A stretch of DNA of 64,000 bases from Phycisphaerales bacterium (lineage in GTDB: Bacteria > Planctomycetota > Phycisphaerae > Phycisphaerales > UBA1924), in contig DASPKU010000012.1 in NCBI GenBank assembly GCA_035627955.1, positions 124,001 through 188,000 of the forward strand, written 5' to 3'. Each line of letters begins with the position of its first letter. The first letter of the stretch is position 1. This document shows, piece after piece, positions 56,373-64,000 of this stretch. Under the pieces are notes generated by a model. That model was given only the letters and a program-made list of their open reading frames with translations. It made no database searches and had not been told where the DNA came from. A program made the position numbers and the translations under genes.

Positions 56373-56801
56373 ATGGCCAAGAAAGAAGTCACCAACGTAT
56401 TCAAGATCATGGCCACGGGTGGCGCTGCCACCCCGGCTCCTCCCCTGGGCCCGGTTCTGGGCTCCAAGGGTGTGAACCCCGGCCAGTTCATCCAGAAGTT
56501 CAACGCCGCGACCCAGAACGTCAAGGGCAAGGTCGTCGGCTGCATCGTGACGGTCTACTCCGACCGCACGTTCGACTTCGAGGTGAAGAGCTCCCCCGCC
56601 AGCGTCCTCATCCTCGAGGCCGCCGGCAAGGAGAAGGGCTCGGGCGTCCCCAACAAAGAGAAGATCGGCAAGATCTCCAAGGCCCAGGTCGAGAAGATCG
56701 CCAAGGAGAAGATGGTCGACCTCAACTCCGCGAGCCTCGAGGCCGCGATGCGTGTGATCGAAGGCACCGCCCGCTCCATGGGCGTTACGGTCGAAGGTTG
56801 A
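56373..56801 (+). CDS. rplK: 50S ribosomal protein L11
   Basis: A 142-residue L11: KVFKIMATGGAATPAPPLGP-type proline-rich start (here NVFKIMATGGAATPAPPLGP), VLGSKGVNPGQFIQKFN, FDFEVKSSPASVLILEAAGK and the C-terminal EAAMRVIEGTARSMGVTVEG. It binds the GTPase-associated centre of 23S rRNA. GGGAGG stands upstream of the start. nusG and secE, usual upstream neighbours, are absent here. Confidence 0.97.
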   Translation: MAKKEVTNVFKIMATGGAATPAPPLGPVLGSKGVNPGQFIQKFNAATQNVKGKVVGCIVTVYSDRTFDFEVKSSPASVLILEAAGKEKGSGVPNKEKIGKISKAQVEKIAKEKMVDLNSASLEAAMRVIEGTARSMGVTVEG

Positions 56802-56853
56802 CCGGTACGAGCCCCGACCGTGAGGGAGGGGTTCTGAAAGGAGAAGAACCAGT

Positions 56854-57555
56854 ATGCCGGTCAGAATCAGCAAGCGTCGTAAGGCCAACATGGCCATCAC
56901 CCCCAAGGACGCGATCCTCCCCACCGAGGCCGTCGCCACCCTCAAGAAGTTCAAGGGCCCCAAGTTCGACCAGACGGTCAACGTGGTGATGCACCTCAAC
57001 CTCGACACCGCGCAGAGCGACCAGAACCTCCGCGGCGCCATCAGCCTCCCCAAGGGCATCGGCAAGTCCAAGCGCGTCGTTGCCTTCTGCCAGTCCGACG
57101 TGGCCCAGCAGGCCCTCGCGGCCGGCGCCGTCAAGGCCGGCGGTGAGGACCTCGTCGCCGAGATCGAAAAGGGCTGGATGGACTTCGACGTCGCCGTCGC
57201 GTCCCCCGACATGATGCGCGTCGTCAGCCGCCTGGGTAAGGTCCTGGGCCCCAAGGGCCTCATGCCCTCCCCCAAGGCCGGCACCGTGACCCCCCAGGTC
57301 CCCGAGGCCGTCAAGGAATACTCCGCCGGCAAGGTCGAGTACCGCGCCGACAAGGCCGGGAACATCCACGCCGTCATCGGCAAGATGAGCTTCCCCGAGG
57401 ACAGCCTCGTCGCCAACCTCGAGTTCTTCATCCACGCGATCGAGCGGGCCCGCCCCTCGACCGTGAAGGGTCAGTACATCAAGAAGATCACCGTCAGCGG
57501 GGCCATGACCCCCGGCGTGCAGGTCAAGCACGTTTCTGCCGTGGTGGAGGAGTAA
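56854..57555 (+). CDS. rplA: 50S ribosomal protein L1
   Basis: A 233-residue L1: KFDQTVNVVMHLNLDTAQSD, RGAISLPKGIGKSKRVVAFC, DVAVASPDMMRVVSRLGKVL, GPKGLMPSPKAGTVTPQV and VEYRADKAGNIHAVIGKMSF. The start ATG 56854 is behind AAAGGAG. It binds 23S rRNA in the L1 stalk and represses its own operon in other bacteria. Confidence 0.97.
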   Translation: MPVRISKRRKANMAITPKDAILPTEAVATLKKFKGPKFDQTVNVVMHLNLDTAQSDQNLRGAISLPKGIGKSKRVVAFCQSDVAQQALAAGAVKAGGEDLVAEIEKGWMDFDVAVASPDMMRVVSRLGKVLGPKGLMPSPKAGTVTPQVPEAVKEYSAGKVEYRADKAGNIHAVIGKMSFPEDSLVANLEFFIHAIERARPSTVKGQYIKKITVSGAMTPGVQVKHVSAVVEE

Positions 57556-57558
57556 GCC

Positions 57559-58116
57559 ATGTCGAAGACCGTCAAGCAGATCATCATGCGGGACTACAAG
57601 AACCGCATCGCCGGCGGCGGCGAGGACTACGGCAACGCCCTCCTCATCTCCATCCGCGGCCTCAAGGCCATCGACACCACCAAGCTGCGTGGGTCGCTCG
57701 CCAAGAAGAAGATCAAGATCACCGTCCTGCGCAACTCGCTGGCCCGCAAGGCCTTCGAGGGCACCAGCCTCGCCCAGCTCGGCGAGCTGATGTCCGGCGC
57801 CTCGGCCCTCGCCCACGGCGGCGAGTCCGTGGTCGAGGTTGCCCGCGAGATCGTCGAGGCCATGGGCAAGATGCCCGGCCTGGAGCTCAAGGGCGCCGTC
57901 CTCGATGGCACCCTCTTCAAGGGCAAGGCCGGCGTCACCGAGCTGTCCAAGTTCCCCACCAAGGACGAGGCCATCGCTCAGGTTGTCACCCTCATTGTCA
58001 GCCCCGCGCGCAAGCTCGTGGCCCAGGTGCAGGGCCCCGGTTCCACCCTCGCCGGCATCATCAAGGCCGTCGAGACCAAGCTGGAGAAGGGCGAGACCAT
58101 CGCCAAGGCCGGCTGA
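57559..58116 (+). CDS. rplJ: 50S ribosomal protein L10
   Basis: A 185-residue L10, 3 bp after rplA: KTVKQIIMRDYKNRIAGGGE, LRGSLAKKKIKITVLRNSLA, RKAFEGTSLAQLGELMSGAS and the C-terminal AGIIKAVETKLEKG helix that carries L7/L12 dimers. No room for a separate L10 leader between rplA and rplJ. Confidence 0.95.
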   Translation: MSKTVKQIIMRDYKNRIAGGGEDYGNALLISIRGLKAIDTTKLRGSLAKKKIKITVLRNSLARKAFEGTSLAQLGELMSGASALAHGGESVVEVAREIVEAMGKMPGLELKGAVLDGTLFKGKAGVTELSKFPTKDEAIAQVVTLIVSPARKLVAQVQGPGSTLAGIIKAVETKLEKGETIAKAG

Positions 58117-58249
58117 TTCCAGTCCCGAAACATCATCACCGACTGGCCCGCCGCGGCGGGTTAAAGGCCGGATGTTCCGGCCCCTCTCGGTGAGTGTCAG
58201 AGAGCAGGCAAACCCGCCCGCCCTCAAGCGTTAGAGAAAGAAGCACACC

Positions 58250-58648
58250 ATGTCCGACACCACGTTCAGCGCCAACATCAAGACCCTCGGCGATCAGCTC
58301 GCTGGCCTCACCCTCAAGGACGCCGTCGAGCTCGGCAAGTACATGAAGGAGACCTACGGCATCGAGGCCGCCGCGGGTGGCGGCGTCATGATGGCCGCCC
58401 CGGCCGCCGGCGGCGCCGCCGCCAAGGCCGAGGAGAAGACCAGCTTCGACGTCGTCCTCAAGGCCGCTGGCGACAAGAAGATCCAGGTCATCAAGGTCGT
58501 CCGCGAGGCCACCGGCCTGGGTCTGGCCGAGGCCAAGGCCTTCGTCGACGCCCCCGGCAAGCCCGTCAAGACCGGCCTCTCCAAGGAGGAGGCGGACAAG
58601 CTCGCCGCCACCCTCAAGGAGAACGGCGCGACCGTTGAGATCGTCTAA
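58250..58648 (+). CDS. rplL: 50S ribosomal protein L7/L12
   Basis: A 132-residue L7/L12: N-terminal dimer helix ([20 protein letters not shown]), Ala/Gly hinge ([20 protein letters not shown]) and C-terminal domain [40 protein letters not shown]. Normal length. A clear terminator follows 60 bp downstream. Confidence 0.95.
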   Translation: MSDTTFSANIKTLGDQLAGLTLKDAVELGKYMKETYGIEAAAGGGVMMAAPAAGGAAAKAEEKTSFDVVLKAAGDKKIQVIKVVREATGLGLAEAKAFVDAPGKPVKTGLSKEEADKLAATLKENGATVEIV

Positions 58649-58708
58649 GTCCCATCCAGGTGCCACGATCCATCTCGGGTTGTGCGCCTGACCAAGACTT
58701 CCCCCGAG

Positions 58709-58741
58709 AGACCCGCCCTGACCGGCGGGTCTTTCCTTTTG
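58709..58741 (+). terminator. Terminator/attenuator between rplL and rpoB
   Basis: AGACCCGCC (58709-58717), loop CTGACC, GGCGGGTCT (58724-58732), then TTCCTTTTG. A perfect 9-bp stem with a T-rich tail. It would reduce readthrough from the ribosomal genes into rpoB. Confidence 0.75.
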
Positions 58742-58838
58742 CCCCTCCCCCACCGCCATCAGTCCAAACCCCGGTTTATCGCCAATCCGGCTGAAAAGGG
58801 ATTGACCGCTGGCCTGAAATTTGCACGCGGGTGGATGG

Positions 58839-58864
58839 TTGACCCCACCCCCCGCGGGTATACT
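58839..58864 (+). promoter_or_regulatory. Candidate rpoB promoter
   Basis: TATACT at 58859-58864 is a near-consensus -10; TTGACC at 58839-58844 is only 14 bp upstream, a short spacer, so the -35 assignment is uncertain. The ~350 bp between rplL and rpoB hold no gene. Confidence 0.4.
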
Positions 58865-58998
58865 CATCGGTTCCGAACGGTTTAGGGCGAAGGCGGTACG
58901 CCGTTGAACCAGCACCACATTCAGAGTTGAGACGACCCGTTTGACTTGCCGGATTTAGTGGGACAAACGAGGTCTTGTTCTCCATCGAGAGGCACCCG

Positions 58999-62823
<3,825 letters not shown>

Positions 62824-62835
62824 AGCGGCGGAACT

Positions 62836-63216
62836 ATGGCGACGTGGTCTGAAATGGCGAACGAGAATGCCCTGGCGGCAAACCGGCTCATCCGTGAGCA
62901 GGCTGCCCGCTCAGGCATCTCGCGCGCCTACTTCGCCGCGTACTGCCATGTCACCGCTCGTCTGCACGCTCAAGGCGTCCGTCAGTTCGGTGAGCGGGGC
63001 AACCCCTCCCACACCGAACTTCCGAGCCTTGTGCGCAGCACCCTGAGTGGCCTTCGCCCCATGCAGCGGCAGGTCGTTGCCGGCGCTGTCTCCCGCTTGT
63101 ACGTCCGGCGAATCGCCGCCGACTACCAGCCCCGCTTCTCCGTCGGACCCGCCACGGGGCACGAGGCGCTCCGTGACATGAACCTCGTCACACAGATCCT
63201 GGGAGGGAACCGCTGA
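62836..63216 (+). CDS. HEPN-like small protein between rpoB and rpoC
   Basis: A 126-residue protein 12 bp after rpoB. Residues ~27-44 SGISRAYFAAYCHVTARL match the 'SRAYYAAFHAA' helix pattern of HEPN proteins, and the later stretch SRLYVRRIAADYQPRF fits the R...ADY segment of that family. In between, GNPSHTELPSLVRSTLSG resembles the 'H..LP..L' loop. HEPN proteins include RNases of toxin-antitoxin and defence systems. The classic RxxxxH motif is not clear, so nuclease activity is uncertain. Its stop overlaps the next start (TGATG). Genes between rpoB and rpoC are unusual. Confidence 0.6.
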   Translation: MATWSEMANENALAANRLIREQAARSGISRAYFAAYCHVTARLHAQGVRQFGERGNPSHTELPSLVRSTLSGLRPMQRQVVAGAVSRLYVRRIAADYQPRFSVGPATGHEALRDMNLVTQILGGNR

Positions 63217-63470
63217 TGGTCGCTCCCGTCGGGGACATCAAGAAGCTGGTGCAGGAACGGCTCAATGACGCCGCGGCCCGCCTCAGTTTTCGCCTCAATG
63301 TCACCACCGACAAGCTCGTCGAGGGCTGGATCTACCTGGTGGTCGAGCCCGACCGCGACAACGTCGAGATCGAGGATTACGTCCAAGTCCTTTCCAAGGT
63401 CGAACAGGAACTTGAGCAAAAGCACAAGGGCCTGCACCTCCTGCTCCTGCCTGCATTGCCCGCCGACTGA
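63216..63470 (+). CDS. Small partner protein between rpoB and rpoC
   Basis: An 84-residue protein starting in the stop of the HEPN-like gene. It begins MVAPVGDIKKLVQERLNDAA, then ARLSFRLNVTTDKLVEGWIY, LVVEPDRDNVEIEDYVQVLS and KVEQELEQKHKGLHLLLLPA. The alpha-beta pattern is compact, without a known family. Coupled start, small size and the HEPN-like neighbour suggest a two-gene toxin-antitoxin-like unit with this as the candidate antidote or partner. rpoC starts 50 bp later behind GAGGAG. Confidence 0.55.
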   Translation: MVAPVGDIKKLVQERLNDAAARLSFRLNVTTDKLVEGWIYLVVEPDRDNVEIEDYVQVLSKVEQELEQKHKGLHLLLLPALPAD

Positions 63471-63490
63471 ACGCCCGCACTGAACACTGA

Positions 63491-64000
<510 letters not shown>

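Overview
The window is a GC-rich (roughly two-thirds G+C by eye) chromosomal segment of a bacterium that looks like a planctomycete, most likely class Phycisphaerae. The clues are lineage-typical features seen together: a C-terminal dockerin-like DFNGDGD repeat, an ECF-like sigma factor overlapping a Ser/Thr kinase gene, several membrane or soluble proteins with CxxCGY...CPECG zinc ribbons, a PEP-CTERM-like tail of the PAPGA type, many secreted TPR or coiled-coil proteins, and an mraZ gene standing alone instead of heading a division/cell-wall cluster. No species is claimed.

Layout. 0-3.8 kb: the end of a secreted repeat protein and a sigma factor/kinase pair. 3.8-16.4 kb: an accessory, decayed region. 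It holds a small HTH regulator, broken small ORFs, a porin (alginate-export-like), a GH105-DUF2264 fusion, a headless GH2 enzyme joined to a tailless gamma-glutamyltransferase, two lactate-permease paralogs (the second frameshifted and headless), and a frameshifted tyrosine integrase running into the 3' end of tRNA-Glu. I read this as an eroded integrated island for polysaccharide and organic-acid use, with tRNA-Glu as the likely attachment site. 16.4-20.3 kb: housekeeping genes nadD, metK and purM. 20.3-22.3 kb: a REP-associated tyrosine transposase between dispersed palindromes, followed by a CpG-dense stretch. 22.3-45 kb: mostly envelope and secreted proteins, a K+ channel, glycosyltransferases (including a GT41/OGT-like enzyme), a WYL regulator, FNR, a peptide-binding protein, a GNAT-aminotransferase fusion, and a toxin-antitoxin locus with a broken PIN toxin. 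45-56 kb: solitary mraZ with a strong promoter, a flavin reductase, GT4, an amidohydrolase, a zeta-like kinase, small enzymes, and three tandem secreted TPR paralogs. 56-64 kb: rplK-rplA-rplJ-rplL, a terminator and promoter, rpoB, two unexpected small genes, then rpoC (runs off the end).

The best candidates for something undescribed are: the translationally coupled pair of small genes (HEPN-like plus an 84-residue partner) between rpoB and rpoC; the palindrome/RAYT cluster whose hairpin loops supply the stop codons of neighbouring genes; the GNAT-aminotransferase fusion under an AT-rich palindrome; and a structured, gene-free transcript-like segment between mraZ and a perfect terminator. Several frameshifts lie in short homopolymers, so assembly error must be excluded before calling them pseudogenes.
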